Origin: CAKZML01 sp963823435
GTDB taxonomy: Bacteria > Pseudomonadota > Gammaproteobacteria > Steroidobacterales > BM003
Direction of reading: 5' to 3'
DNA length: 64,000 nt
Assembly: GCA_963823435.1 (NCBI GenBank)
Contig: CAWGLN010000005.1
Span: 48,410-112,409, forward strand
The notes under the pieces are model-generated. The model saw only the letters and a program-made list of their open reading frames with translations. It ran no database searches and was not told the origin of the DNA. Made by a program: the position numbers and the translations under genes. The stretch's first letter is position 1. Every line of letters begins with the position of its first letter. Below are positions 34,521 to 43,948 of the stretch, piece after piece.

Positions 34521-35786
34521 CTAGTCGGAGGTCAGCAACCGGATGCGCACCGATTTAACTGTGTTTTCCGCGGTTTGCAGTATGGTCATGTCGTAGTGAC
34601 GGATATTCAGTGTTATGCCTGGTTCGGGTATATCACCCAGGGTTTCCACCACGAGTCCGTTCAGGGTTTTCGGTCCGTCGGTGGGCAGGTCCCAGTTCAT
34701 GGTGCGATTCAGGTCCCGCAAGTTAGCTGAGCCGGATACTACAAAATTGCCGTCGGATTCTGTGTGCACATCCGGGTTGATGGTGCCGGGCGAAGACGTG
34801 AATTCGCCCACTATTTCTTGCAGGATATCAGCCAGAGTCACCAGCCCCTGGATGTCGCCGTATTCATCCACCACCACGCCGAAGCGTCGATGCTGACGCT
34901 GGAAATTCAACAGTTGGGTATTCAGCGGGGTGCCTTCGGGAACGAAATACGGATCCCGGGCAGCTTGTTCCAGGCCCTCGGGGGTCAGGCGTTGATGCGC
35001 CAGGTCGCCGATGACCCGGCGCAGGTGCAGAATGCCGATGATGTTATCCAGGCTGTCGCGGTAGAGGGGAACCCGGGTGTGCTGGCTGGTCTGGATCTGC
35101 CTGAGTACTTCATCCCAGTCGCTATTCAGATCCAGTCCCTGGATGTCGGCGCGCGGCACCATCACGTCGTCCACGGTAATGTTTTCCAGGTCCAGGATAC
35201 TCAGCAGCATGCGCTGGTGCTTGCGTGGAATCAGCGAGCCCGCTTCGGCAACCACGGTGCGCAACTCTTCGCGGCTGAGCGCATCGTTTGAAGCTTTCAG
35301 CGCTGACAGGCCCATCACGTACAGGAGCAGATGAGTGACTCCATTCAGCAGCCACACCACCGGACCCAGCAATTTCAGCAAGGGGAAGTAAATGATATGA
35401 CGCAGGGAACGCGATCCGTTCCGGATGCAGCGCTGCGATGGTTTTCGGTGTCACCTCGGCGAATATCAGCAATACCACGGTCAGGATCAGTGCACCTGCA
35501 GCGATTCCGGATTCGCCGGCGATACGCATGCTGATGACCGTGGTGAGCGAGGCTGCAAGGATGTTTACCAGGTTGTTTCCCAGCAAGATCAGGCCGATCA
35601 GCTTGTCAGGTCTGCGCAGAAGAGTGTCGGCGATTCTCGCTCCCCGGTGCCCGCTCTCGCCTTGTGCCGAAGGCGGTAGCGGTTCAGGCTCATCAGTGCG
35701 GTTTCCGAGCCTGAAAAGAAGGCGGAAAGCAGCAACAGCAGAGCAAGAATGCCGAAAAGGAGGGAGGTCGAAGTGCTATCGTCCAA
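34521..35786 (-). CDS. CNNM/CorC-family transporter (YfjD-like), two frameshifts
   Basis: HlyC/CorC (CNNM) family membrane protein linked to Mg/Co efflux. Pieces in three frames join into one protein of about 420 residues: MDDSTSTSLLFGILALLLLL...GSETALMSLNRYRLRH (TM1, from 35786), LGNNLVNILAASLTTVIS and TVVLLIFAEVTPKT (TM region), then LLKLLGPVVWLLNGVTHLL, two CBS domains (DVMVPRADIQGL; LVTLADILQEIVGEF) and the C-terminal CorC_HlyC domain. Frame changes near 35645 and 35400. The homologue YfjD lies beside ypjD and ffh in E. coli, as here. Confidence 0.87.
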
Positions 35787-35837
35787 GAGGATTCACGTGA
35801 TTTCGCGCCAAAAGTTACTGAAAATACTGAATGCGAC

Positions 35838-36680
35838 CTATGAGCCTGTCAAGGCGCCGGGCAACGACCAATGGCTGCTAAGTATGGTTTCCAGGACCAA
35901 TTTGCTGCCGAAATAGGCAAGGGCCAGGAATACAAATCCCACCAGGGCCATATATACGGCTTTTTTGCCGCGCCATCCGCGGCGCCATCTTCCTGCCAGC
36001 AATGTGGCGAAAACCAGCCAGGCCATGACCGAGAGCACGGTCTTGTGGGCAAGGTGCTGGGCCAGCAAGTTGTCGACAAAAATCAGTCCGCTGAAAAGAC
36101 TCAAAGTGAGCAATACAAAGCCCACGCTGAGAATTGAAAACAAAATCTGCTCCATTCCTTCCAGCGAAGGCAACATCAACAGCCAGCCGCTGGGTTTGCG
36201 TTTGCGCAGACGCGCATCCTGCAATGCAATGGCTACCGCCATCAAGGCGCCGATGCCCAGCAGTGAATACGCAGTGATTGAAATCAGTATGTGGCTGGCC
36301 AGTTGCCAGGTCACGTCTGTCAGAATGGGTTCGCCCAGGGGCAGGTAGCTGGTCGCCACCCCGAGAAGTGCGATGGTAAGCAACAGACCGGACAATCCGA
36401 CCATGCGTTCTTTCTGGCTCAAGAACATCGCAATCCATGCAGTCAGCCAGCCAAGCATTGAGGACATGTTATTGGCGCCCAGTGCCAACCCACCCGTTAC
36501 ATGGATTGCGTGGTACAACCAGTAACCATGAAGAAGCACACCGAGTCCGACAAACGCGGTTCCGAGGCGATGATTGCGTGTCCCGGTGGTTCGCTTGAGG
36601 GCCGAATTTCCCAGCAGGAACATTGCTCCTAGGTAGAGCAAAAGAACTGTGATTCGTAACACAGAAATGGTTTCCGCCAT
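35838..36680 (-). CDS. ypjD: Inner-membrane protein YpjD (CcsA-like cytochrome c assembly family)
   Basis: 280 residues, eight predicted membrane helices, of the CcmC/CcsA-related family. It shows the family block with conserved His (LLHGYWLYHAIHV) and Trp-rich loop (MLGWLTAWIAMFL), and HLAHKTVLSVMAWLVFATLL. The haem-handling role is inferred from the family; YpjD itself has no firm function. It lies between corC and ffh in conserved order. Confidence 0.88.
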   Translation of the reverse strand: MAETISVLRITVLLLYLGAMFLLGNSALKRTTGTRNHRLGTAFVGLGVLLHGYWLYHAIHVTGGLALGANNMSSMLGWLTAWIAMFLSQKERMVGLSGLLLTIALLGVATSYLPLGEPILTDVTWQLASHILISITAYSLLGIGALMAVAIALQDARLRKRKPSGWLLMLPSLEGMEQILFSILSVGFVLLTLSLFSGLIFVDNLLAQHLAHKTVLSVMAWLVFATLLAGRWRRGWRGKKAVYMALVGFVFLALAYFGSKLVLETILSSHWSLPGALTGS

Positions 36681-36793
36681 AACTTAGCTTGAGTATTGAA
36701 ATCTTCGCACATGGCGATGAATAAGAGAAGTCCGCGAAAACACCAACATTGAGGGAGTCCGCAGCGGGCAGGCCCCGGGGGGACGCAAGGTAG

Positions 36794-37561
36794 ATGCAGG
36801 TAAGAATCCTAGGATGTAGTGGAGGCATAGGTGCGGGCCTGAAAACCACCTCTATTCTGCTCGACGATGATGTGTTGATTGACGCAGGTACTGGTGTTGG
36901 AGATCTGTCCCTCGAGGAGCTGCGTTGCCTGCGGCATGTGTTTCTGACCCATTCCCACCTCGATCATGTGGTTGGATTGCCCCTGTTCATCGACGCCGCT
37001 TTCGAGGCCTACCTCGAGAATCCCCTGCAAGTGCACGCCAGTCAGTCGACCATAGACGCATTGCGTGCGCATTTGTTCAACGACGTGATGTGGCCGGACT
37101 TCTCGGTTCTACCCAGCGCTGCTGACGCGGTTATGCAGTTCAGACCGCTGGCGGCGGGCGACGTACTGGAAATTGGCTCACGCCAAATTCGGGCGGTGGC
37201 GGTCAAGCATGCGGTGCCCACCCTGGGTTACTGCGTGGAGGCAGGCGGAAAGGTGCTCGCTTTCAGCGGCGACACAACAAACAACCAGACCCTGTGGCCC
37301 GCGCTCAATGCCTATGAGAATGTGGACGTGCTGGTAATCGAAGTATCGTTTCCAAACCGGCAGGCTGTCCTGGCCGAGAAGTCGGGACACTACTGCCCCC
37401 GGACTTTTGCCCAGGACCTGGCAAAGTTGCGTCACTATCCCGCCATCTGGCTGACGGCCATGAAGCCTGGGGAAGAAGAGTTAATCATGGACGAGGTGCG
37501 CACGGAACTGCCCGACCGGACGGTACGGCGTCTCGAGTCCGGGGTGGTATTTTACCTCTAG
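36794..37561 (+). CDS. Class II-like 3',5'-cyclic nucleotide phosphodiesterase (metallo-beta-lactamase fold)
   Basis: 255-residue metallo-beta-lactamase-fold protein resembling class II cyclic nucleotide phosphodiesterases. The metal site is LTHSHLDHVVGLP (HxHxDH), with further ligands likely His190-region (AVKHAVPTLGY) and the Asp of AFSGDTT. The N-terminus MQVRILGCSGG is typical of the fold. No signal peptide, so cytoplasmic. Likely substrate cAMP or another cyclic nucleotide; hydrolysis of a different phosphodiester cannot be excluded. Divergent from ypjD, and its stop abuts repeat copy B. Confidence 0.82.
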   Translation: MQVRILGCSGGIGAGLKTTSILLDDDVLIDAGTGVGDLSLEELRCLRHVFLTHSHLDHVVGLPLFIDAAFEAYLENPLQVHASQSTIDALRAHLFNDVMWPDFSVLPSAADAVMQFRPLAAGDVLEIGSRQIRAVAVKHAVPTLGYCVEAGGKVLAFSGDTTNNQTLWPALNAYENVDVLVIEVSFPNRQAVLAEKSGHYCPRTFAQDLAKLRHYPAIWLTAMKPGEEELIMDEVRTELPDRTVRRLESGVVFYL

Positions 37562-37720
37562 GGAGGCACTGATCCAGTCATGATGGATATCTTGCGCCCT
37601 GAAAATCCAGCTTCTATGTTGCCAATTTTCGTGAAAGCGGGTTATTCCGTGCGATTGGCGCCTTGAATCTGAATCATTTCGCCAGCGAGCTACTTCGTCC
37701 AGGCTAGATCAGAGGCTCCC
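37561..37720 (-). repeat. 160-bp intergenic element, copy B (terminal inverted repeats)
   Basis: 160 bp, in reverse orientation relative to copy A at 23779-23939 and alignable with it along the whole length at roughly 65-70 percent identity by eye. The ends pair imperfectly (12 of 14: GGGAGCCTCTGATC with GATCAGTGCCTCCC). It begins at the last base of the phosphodiesterase stop codon and ends about 110 bp before ffh. Copies A and B keep almost the same length, which suggests constraint on structure. Confidence 0.8.
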
Positions 37721-37832
37721 AGGTCCCGTGGTCCCGCCTGGTTTGGGGGCCTTTGAATTTTTGCCCAGCCTGGCCACTCTCCTTTAAGATGCTTCCCTTC
37801 AAGGCGCTCTCGCCGGCAAGTATTTGGCGGAT

Positions 37833-39174
37833 ATGTTTGATCAGTTAACAGAAAGACTTTCCTCGGCGGTCGACGCCCTGCGTGGCAAGGGTCGCATTTC
37901 CGAGGACAACATCAAGGATGCCTTGCGCCAGGTCAGGATGGCGCTTCTTGAGGCCGATGTGTCGCTGCCTGTGGTAAAGACCTTCATCGACCAGGTCAGG
38001 CAAAAAGCCCTGGGCGAACAGGTGTTACGCAGCCTTACGCCCGGTCAGGCCCTGATCAAGATTGTCCATGGCGAGCTGGTAGCCATCATGGGCGAGGGCG
38101 ATAGTGAGCTGAACCTGCGCAGCCAGCCGCCGGCAGTAATTCTTCTGGCCGGGCTGCAAGGGGCCGGCAAAACCACCAGCGCCGCCAAGCTGGCGCGCTT
38201 TCTTATCGAGCGACAAAAGAAAAAGGTTCTTCTGGCCAGTGCCGATGTCTATCGGCCGGCAGCCATTTTGCAGCTCCAGCGACTGGCCGAGCAGGTCGGC
38301 GCGGGTTTTATGCCCAGCGAGGCGAGTGAGAATCCCCGGGTAATCGCCATGCGAGCCCTGGAGGAGGCCCGTCGCAGCCTGGCTGATGTGCTTATCCTGG
38401 ACACCGCGGGCAGGCAGCACGTGGATGAAGGCATGATGGAGGAGATCAAGCTCCTGCATTCCGACCGTTTCGCCCATCGAAACCTTATTCGTTGTGGACA
38501 GTATGGCCGGTCAGGACGCGGTAAATGCCGCCAGGGTGTTTAGTGAGGCCTTACCGCTTTCCGGCGTCATCCTGACCAAGGCGGATGGCGATGCGCGCGG
38601 AGGCGCGGCCTTGTCGGTGCGGCATATCACCGGGTGCCCGATCAAGTTCCTGGGCGTGGGCGAGAAAATTGACGCGCTGGAGCGTTTTCATCCTGAACGC
38701 GTCGCCTCGCGCATTCTTGGCATGGGCGACGTGCTTGGCCTGGTTGAGGAGGTAGAGCGCAAGGTCGACAAGGACCAGGCCGAAAAGCTTGCGCGCAAGG
38801 TGCAAAAAGGCAAGGGTCTTGATTTGCTGGATTTGCGAGAGCAATTGCAGCAAATGCTGAACATGGGTGGATTGTCCGCCTTACTGGACAAGCTGCCCAT
38901 GGGGGGCAAGCTGCCTGCCGGTGTGGCTGACCAGGCGGGGGACAAGCAGCTTCGCCGCCAAATAGCCATTATCAATTCCATGACACCCCAGGAGCGAAAG
39001 ATCCCGGCCGTCATCAACGGGTCCCGGAAACGCCGCATAGCCCTGGGCTCAGGTGTCCAGATTCAGGACGTGAATCGCTTGCTAAAGCAACACAAGCAAA
39101 TGCAAAAGATGATGAAAAACAAAAAGTTATTCAAGCAATTGGCTTCGATGAACAAGGGCGGTTTCAGGGGCTAG
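37833..39174 (+). CDS. ffh: Signal recognition particle protein Ffh, one frameshift
   Basis: GTPase of the signal recognition particle, which binds 4.5S RNA and signal sequences of nascent membrane proteins. ATG 37833 (MFDQLTERLSSAVDAL) is the canonical start; a TTG lies three codons upstream. N-domain, then G-domain with GLQGAGKTTSAAKLA, DTAGRQHVDE and LTKADGDARGG, and Met-rich M-domain (QMQKMMKNKKLFKQL). The frame breaks near 38462, within HSDRFA/TVSPIETLFVVDSMAG. ffh is essential, so a sequencing indel is likely. Full protein about 447 residues. Confidence 0.92.
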
Positions 39175-39363
39175 TGGGCGGACCCCGGAGCGGAGATTCC
39201 GACAGATTGACTGGGCTTCGGGCAGTTACCCGATGCACCTGCAAGTTCTTGTCTTAAGAGGTTTTGTTTGGATTTCTGAGTCGTAATAAGTGATCTGGCG
39301 GCCTGGCAGCCATCGATTATTGTCCGCAGGTATCGGAAAAGCCTTCCAATTTTCTCTAAAACC

Positions 39364-39413
39364 TATAAAATGCTCGGTTTACTGCGGCCCCCCGCTGGAA
39401 GGCGGAGGGCCGG
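39364..39413 (+). promoter_or_regulatory. rpsP promoter -10 region and strong leader hairpin
   Basis: A TATAAAAT -10-like box (39364-39371; the -35 is weak) lies 14 bp ahead of a strong stem-loop. CGGCCCCCCGC (39385-39395) pairs with GGCGGAGGGCCG (39401-39412) around a TGGAA loop, and TTTATTT follows. The hairpin plus T-rich tract, 50 bp before the rpsP start, looks like an attenuator or autoregulatory leader of the rpsP-rimM-trmD-rplS operon. Confidence 0.5.
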
Positions 39414-39462
39414 TTTATTTCAGCAGAAGCAATGACAAGCTAGATAGCGGGTATTGAAGCAG

Positions 39463-39717
39463 ATGGTAACTATTCGTCTTTCGCGCGGTGGCGCGAAGAA
39501 AAAGCCTTTCTATCACTTGGTGGTGACTGATGGGCGTAACCGCCGTGATGGCAGTTACATTGAGAAAATCGGGTATTTCAATCCGGTGGCCAAGGGCAAA
39601 GAGATTCGCCTGCACATGGAATTGGATCGGATCGAGCATTGGGTCGGCCAGGGCGCCCAGCCCAGCGATCGCGTGACCGACTTGATCAAGGAATACCGCA
39701 AGCAGGCTGCTGCCTGA
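39463..39717 (+). CDS. rpsP: 30S ribosomal protein S16
   Basis: 84 residues from ATG 39463 (MVTIRLSRGGAKKKPFYHLVV). Further S16 blocks: YIEKIGYFNPVA and RIEHWVGQGAQPSDRV. Needed for 30S assembly. First gene of the conserved rpsP-rimM-trmD-rplS operon; a TTG three codons upstream is not the start. Confidence 0.97.
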   Translation: MVTIRLSRGGAKKKPFYHLVVTDGRNRRDGSYIEKIGYFNPVAKGKEIRLHMELDRIEHWVGQGAQPSDRVTDLIKEYRKQAAA

Positions 39718-39722
39718 TACCT

Positions 39723-40230
39723 GTGGAAACCGCGGACTGGGTTCAGCTCGGCAGGATCAGCGGGCTGTACGGAGTCAAGGGTTGGGTGAAGGTCTTTTCC
39801 TACACTGACCCCAGAGATAACATACTTCATTACCGGCGCTGGTTCCTGGATTTGAACGGGAAGCGCACCGAAGTGAAACTGGATTCAGGGCGTGTCCACG
39901 GAAAGGGCATTGTTGTACGAATTCAGGGTGTTGACGACCGGGAACTGTGCTGCGCAATGGCTCGGTGCTGAAATTGAAGTGCCACGTTCCGACATGCCTG
40001 CCAGCGAAGACGGCAGTTGGTACTGGATGGACCTGATCGGCTTGCAGGTGGTTACCACCGGGGGCGTGGTGTTGGGCCAGGTGACCGGTCTGGTGGAAAC
40101 TGGCGCAAACGACGTGTTGGTGGTGCAGGGGGAACGGGAAAGACTGGTTCCGTTTGTGATAGACCAATACGTTAAGCGGGTGGACCTGGACGCCGGGTTG
40201 ATAGAGGTGGACTGGGACCCGGAGTTTTGA
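39723..40230 (+). CDS. rimM: 16S rRNA processing protein RimM, one frameshift
   Basis: 30S maturation factor that binds S19. GTG 39723 starts METADWVQLGRISGLYGVKGWVKVFSYTD-like RimM N-domain. The frame breaks near 39945-39960 (GIVVRIQGVDDREL | AAQWLGAEIEVPRSDMP) and continues through the PRC-barrel domain (YWMDLIGLQVVTTGG, VPFVIDQYVKRVDL) to 40230. About 169 residues in total, the usual length. The break falls at a spot with no functional reason, so probably a sequencing indel. Confidence 0.92.
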
Positions 40231-40240
40231 CGCGGGAACC

Positions 40241-40987
40241 ATGCATATAGAGGTTGTTTCACTTTTCCCCGAGCTGGTCGAGGCCGGTGTGAGCGTCGGG
40301 GTGATAGGTCGGGCAATGCAGCGCGGCCTGACGTCGATGGGGACGGTAAACCCGAGAGAATTTGCCGATGATCGGCACAGAACGGTGGACGACAGGCCTT
40401 ACGGCGGCGGCCCCGGGATGGTGATGAAGGTAGAGCCGCTGCGCAGTGCCATTAACAAGGCACGCGAAAGGGCCCCGGAAGGTTCGCCGGTGATCTACCT
40501 GAGTGCCCAGGGCAGGGTTTTTGACCAGGCCAGGGCGCAGGAACTGGCCTGCCTGCCGGGATTGATCCTGGTGGCGGGGCGTTACGAAGGCGTGGATGAG
40601 CGCCTGATAGAGCGAGAGGTGGACGAGGAATTGTCCATCGGTGATTACGTCTTCAGCGGCGGAGAGTTGCCGGCGCTGGTGGTGATTGATTCGGTGCTGC
40701 GGCTTTTGCCGGGGGTACTGGGCGACGAGGATTCCGCGGAACAGGATTCCTTTGCCGCTGGATTGCTGGATTGTCCGCATTACACGCGTCCGGAAGAGGT
40801 CGATGGGTTGCGGGTGCCCGAGGTGCTACTGGGTGGTAACCACGAGCAAATCAGGCGGTGGCGGCTCAAGCAGGCGCTTGGGCGGACCTGGCTGAGGCGG
40901 CCAGAGTTGCTCGCGGCCATGGAATTGGATGTGGAGCAGCAGGATTTATTGAGTGAGTTTATCGCCGAGACAGGCGGGGAACTTTAG
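40241..40987 (+). CDS. trmD: tRNA (guanine-N1-)-methyltransferase
   Basis: SPOUT-family enzyme that makes m1G37 in tRNAs using S-adenosylmethionine; dimeric. 248 residues. Blocks: MHIEVVSLFPELV, DDRPYGGGPGMVMK, LVAGRYEGVDERLIE, YVFSGGELPALV and LLDCPHYTRPEEVDG, which form the trefoil-knot SAM site. Start ATG 40241, 10 bp after rimM. Intact. Confidence 0.98.
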   Translation: MHIEVVSLFPELVEAGVSVGVIGRAMQRGLTSMGTVNPREFADDRHRTVDDRPYGGGPGMVMKVEPLRSAINKARERAPEGSPVIYLSAQGRVFDQARAQELACLPGLILVAGRYEGVDERLIEREVDEELSIGDYVFSGGELPALVVIDSVLRLLPGVLGDEDSAEQDSFAAGLLDCPHYTRPEEVDGLRVPEVLLGGNHEQIRRWRLKQALGRTWLRRPELLAAMELDVEQQDLLSEFIAETGGEL

Positions 40988-41022
40988 TTTTGGTAAGAGA
41001 CCGGCGTGAGCGGGATGTCGAC

Positions 41023-41367
41023 ATGAGCAACATAATCGAGCAACTTGAAAAAGAACAGATGGGTCGTGAGATCCCTGAATTTGGACCCGGCGATACCGTT
41101 GTGGTGCAGGTAAAGGTGGTTGAAGGTACCCGTGAACGTCTGCAGGCTTACGAGGGCGTGGTAATCGCCAAGCGTAATCGTGGGCTGAACAGCGCCTTTA
41201 CCGTACGCAAGATTTCCCATGGCGAAGGTGTGGAGCGTGTGTTCCAGACTTATAGCAAGGTGATCGAGTCGATTACGGTAAAGCGCCGCGGAGATGTACG
41301 TCGCGCCAAGCTGTACTACTTGCGCGACCGCACAGGTAAGGCCGCCAGGATCAAGGAAAAGATCTAG
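41023..41367 (+). CDS. rplS: 50S ribosomal protein L19
   Basis: 114 residues from ATG 41023 (MSNIIEQLEKEQMGREIPEFG). The L19 blocks GDTVVVQVKVVEGTRERLQ, AYEGVVIAKRNRG and RRAKLYYLRDRTGKAARI are present. Lies at the 30S-50S interface. Last gene of the operon, followed by a clear terminator. Confidence 0.98.
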   Translation: MSNIIEQLEKEQMGREIPEFGPGDTVVVQVKVVEGTRERLQAYEGVVIAKRNRGLNSAFTVRKISHGEGVERVFQTYSKVIESITVKRRGDVRRAKLYYLRDRTGKAARIKEKI

Positions 41368-41395
41368 CACGGGTAACACCCGGGTTCGGTGACAG

Positions 41396-41437
41396 GGCAA
41401 GTGCGGGCAGATTTTCCATGCGCACTTGCCTTTTTCA
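41396..41437 (+). terminator. Intrinsic terminator of the rpsP-rplS operon
   Basis: GGCAAGTGCG (41396-41405) and CGCACTTGCC (41421-41430) form a perfect 10-bp stem with a 15-nt loop, followed by TTTTTC. Confidence 0.92.
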
Positions 41438-41547
41438 TTTGCGGAACCGTTGCCCACTTGTTCGAATCCAGTGAACCTTCTGGTCTGCGTGCGATCCAAT
41501 TCAATGCACGGGCTTGAATTGATGATTAGGGGTATTATCAGGTAGCC

Positions 41548-42414
41548 ATGGAAAGACGCGAGCTCATAGTCCCTCGCCTGGTGATGCTGGGATTCCTCCT
41601 GTTGCTGTCGGCATGTTCCACCGTAATGGATCGTGTCACCGGAAAGATGGCCGGTAACCTGTCCAACGCCATACTCAATCAGGACGATCCGGAGACCGTG
41701 CGTGATGGCGCTCCGGCATACCTGTTGTTGATGGACAGCCTGATTGAAGGCGATCCCGAAAGTGCTTCGGCCTTGCGTTCGGCGGCAAATCTATATGCCG
41801 CTTACGGTGCGGTTTTCGTCGAGGACGACAAGCGCGCCAAGCGTCTCACCAGTCGCGCCCATGAATATGGAAGCCGGGCTATGTGCGTGGCGCATAAGCC
41901 GGCCTGTTCCTGGGGCACGATGGACTTTGACAGCTTTAATGCTGACCTGGCGACCTTGACGGTCAAGCAGTTGCCGACTCTCTACAGTTTCACGGTTAGC
42001 AGTCTCGCCTATACGCGTGCCCACAGTGACGAGTGGGCGGTGCTCGCGGACTTGCCCAAGGTGGAGGCCGCACTGAATCGGCTTTACGAACTTGATCCGG
42101 ATTATGACGGCGGGGCCGTGCACCTCTACCTGGGGATTCTAAATACCATTCGTCCGCCCTCTCTGGGAGGGCAACCCGAGGTGGGGCGTAGTCATTTCGA
42201 AAAGGCGATCCTGTTGTCCGACGGCAGGGATCTTTCCGTCAAGGTTGAGTTCGCTCGTAGCTACGCACGCCTGATGTACGATCGCGAATTACATGACCGC
42301 TTGCTAAATGAAGTGTTGGCAGCCGATCCGGTTCAGCCCGGTCTGACGCTATTCAATACCCTGGCCCAGAGGCAGGCGGAAACATTACTGGAGACTGCCG
42401 ATGATTATTTCTAG
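41548..42414 (+). CDS. TRAP transporter TatT-component family lipoprotein
   Basis: 288 residues with a lipoprotein signal (GFLLLLSAC, lipobox Cys near residue 25). The body matches the TatT component family (TPR-like helical repeats): DPETVRDGAPAYLLLMDSLI, RAKRLTSRAHEYGSRAMC, LDPDYDGGAVHLYLGIL and HFEKAILLSDGRDLSVKVEFARSYAR. TatT proteins form trimers that accompany TRAP binding proteins in the periplasm. It overlaps dctP by 14 bp, which matches this role. Confidence 0.88.
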   Translation: MERRELIVPRLVMLGFLLLLSACSTVMDRVTGKMAGNLSNAILNQDDPETVRDGAPAYLLLMDSLIEGDPESASALRSAANLYAAYGAVFVEDDKRAKRLTSRAHEYGSRAMCVAHKPACSWGTMDFDSFNADLATLTVKQLPTLYSFTVSSLAYTRAHSDEWAVLADLPKVEAALNRLYELDPDYDGGAVHLYLGILNTIRPPSLGGQPEVGRSHFEKAILLSDGRDLSVKVEFARSYARLMYDRELHDRLLNEVLAADPVQPGLTLFNTLAQRQAETLLETADDYF

Positions 42415-43432
42415 GGCCCGTCAATTGGCGTTTTCGCTGACCACGATTCTGGTTCTGGTCGTGTTGGGCGCGCCTGCAGCGTTTGCGGCCGACTTCAAGA
42501 TTGCCACGATTGCACCGGAAGGCACTGCCTGGATGAAGCAGATGCGGGACGGAGCCAGGGAAGTCAAGACCCGGACCAATGGCCGTGTGAACTTCAAGTT
42601 CTATGGTGGCGGAGTAATGGGCAACGACAAAAAGGTCCTGCGCAAGATTCGCATTGGTCAACTGCATGGCGGAATGTTCACACCAAGTTCCATGGCCGAC
42701 GTGTACCCGGATATGCAGTTGTACGGCTTGCCACTGGTGTTCAACACCATAGAGGAAGTCGAATACGTCAGGCAACGCATGGATCCCATTCTGAAGCAGG
42801 GTCTTGAGGACGCGGGGTTTGTAAGTTTTGGGTGGGCCGACGGCGGATTTGCCAGAATAATGTCCAATGTCCCGGTGACCGGGGTTGAGTCACTACAGGG
42901 ACGTAAGGTATGGGTTCCGGAGGGAGACCTGATTACCTATAGCGCCATGGCGGCATTGGGCTTGTCTCCGGTCACCTTGCCTATGACCGACGTGATGACG
43001 GGTTTACAGACCGGATTGATCGATATTGTGGGCTCGTCACCCGTGGGTGCGGTGGTGATGCAGTGGCACACCAAGGTCAGATACATTACCGACGTTCCGC
43101 TGATTTACCTGATGGGGTTCATGGTCGTCGGCAAGCAGTACTTCGATAAGATTGCAGAGCCTGATCGGCAGGTCGTGCGCGAAGTATTCGGCAAGCTGTA
43201 TCAGGACTTCGATCGGCAGAACAAGCTGGATGACAGCGAGGCATTCAAGGCGCTGATCGGTTCCGGTATGCAAATAGTGCGTCCGGACGACAGTGAGGTG
43301 GAAAGTTGGCGCAAGCCGGTCGAGGCAAGCAACCTGGAATTGGCCGATCGAGGTGTCATTTCGCGGGAATTGCTGGACCAGGTACTCGCCTATGTCGCCG
43401 AGTATCGCGCCCAGAACCAGGGAAACCAGTAA
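42401..43432 (+). CDS. TRAP transporter substrate-binding protein (DctP family)
   Basis: 343 residues with a signal peptide (LAFSLTTILVLVVLGAPAAFAAD). Family blocks: ATIAPEGTAWMKQMRDGAREV, GGVMGNDKKVLRKIRIGQLHGG, GLPLVFNTIEEVEYVRQ and GRKVWVPEGD, then FMVVGKQYFDKI. The usual conserved Arg that holds the ligand carboxylate is not in its common position, and the partner is a TatT protein, so the ligand may be less typical (this TatT-linked subgroup has been linked with hydrophobic ligands). Operon with dctQ and dctM. Confidence 0.9.
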   Translation: MIISRARQLAFSLTTILVLVVLGAPAAFAADFKIATIAPEGTAWMKQMRDGAREVKTRTNGRVNFKFYGGGVMGNDKKVLRKIRIGQLHGGMFTPSSMADVYPDMQLYGLPLVFNTIEEVEYVRQRMDPILKQGLEDAGFVSFGWADGGFARIMSNVPVTGVESLQGRKVWVPEGDLITYSAMAALGLSPVTLPMTDVMTGLQTGLIDIVGSSPVGAVVMQWHTKVRYITDVPLIYLMGFMVVGKQYFDKIAEPDRQVVREVFGKLYQDFDRQNKLDDSEAFKALIGSGMQIVRPDDSEVESWRKPVEASNLELADRGVISRELLDQVLAYVAEYRAQNQGNQ

Positions 43433-43435
43433 GCA

Positions 43436-43948
43436 GTGACCGATCAGCGCGGCATTCTTGCACGACTGGACCGCCTCGGTCGATTGTTTGAGAACAGCAT
43501 GCTGGTGTTGTTGCTCGGCAGTATGATCTTGCTCGCCTCAGCCCAGATAATTCTCAGGATCTTTTTCGATTCCGGACTCGTGTGGGCGGATGAGCTATTG
43601 CGAATTTGCCTGTTGTGGACCGCAATGTTTGGTGCAGTGGCAGCCAGTCGCGAGAATCGCCAGATTGCCATAGATGTGCTTTCCCGCTTTTTGAGTGGGC
43701 GCTGGAACAGCGGCGTAATGTTTCTGGTGCAGCTATTTACCGCGACTGTGGCCGGGCTGATTGCCTGGCACTCGTTTCGCTTTGTCGCCGACTCCAGAGA
43801 GTTTCAGGATACCTTGCTTGGTGATTGGCCGGCCTGGGGATTTCAGGCAATCCTGCCGGTGGGATTTGGCCTGATTGCCTATCGCTACCTGGTTTTCGGG
43901 CTTGGCAGTGCATGGAAGCTGTTGGGCAGAGCGGGGCCAAAGACATGA
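43436..43948 (+). CDS. TRAP transporter small permease (DctQ family)
   Basis: 170 residues, four predicted TM helices starting at about 20, 55, 90 and 130. Family blocks: ENSMLVLLLGSMILLASAQI, GLVWADELLRICLLWTAMFG and ASRENRQIAIDVLSRFL. GTG start at 43436, just after dctP. Its TGA stop overlaps the dctM ATG (ATGA). Confidence 0.92.
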   Translation: MTDQRGILARLDRLGRLFENSMLVLLLGSMILLASAQIILRIFFDSGLVWADELLRICLLWTAMFGAVAASRENRQIAIDVLSRFLSGRWNSGVMFLVQLFTATVAGLIAWHSFRFVADSREFQDTLLGDWPAWGFQAILPVGFGLIAYRYLVFGLGSAWKLLGRAGPKT

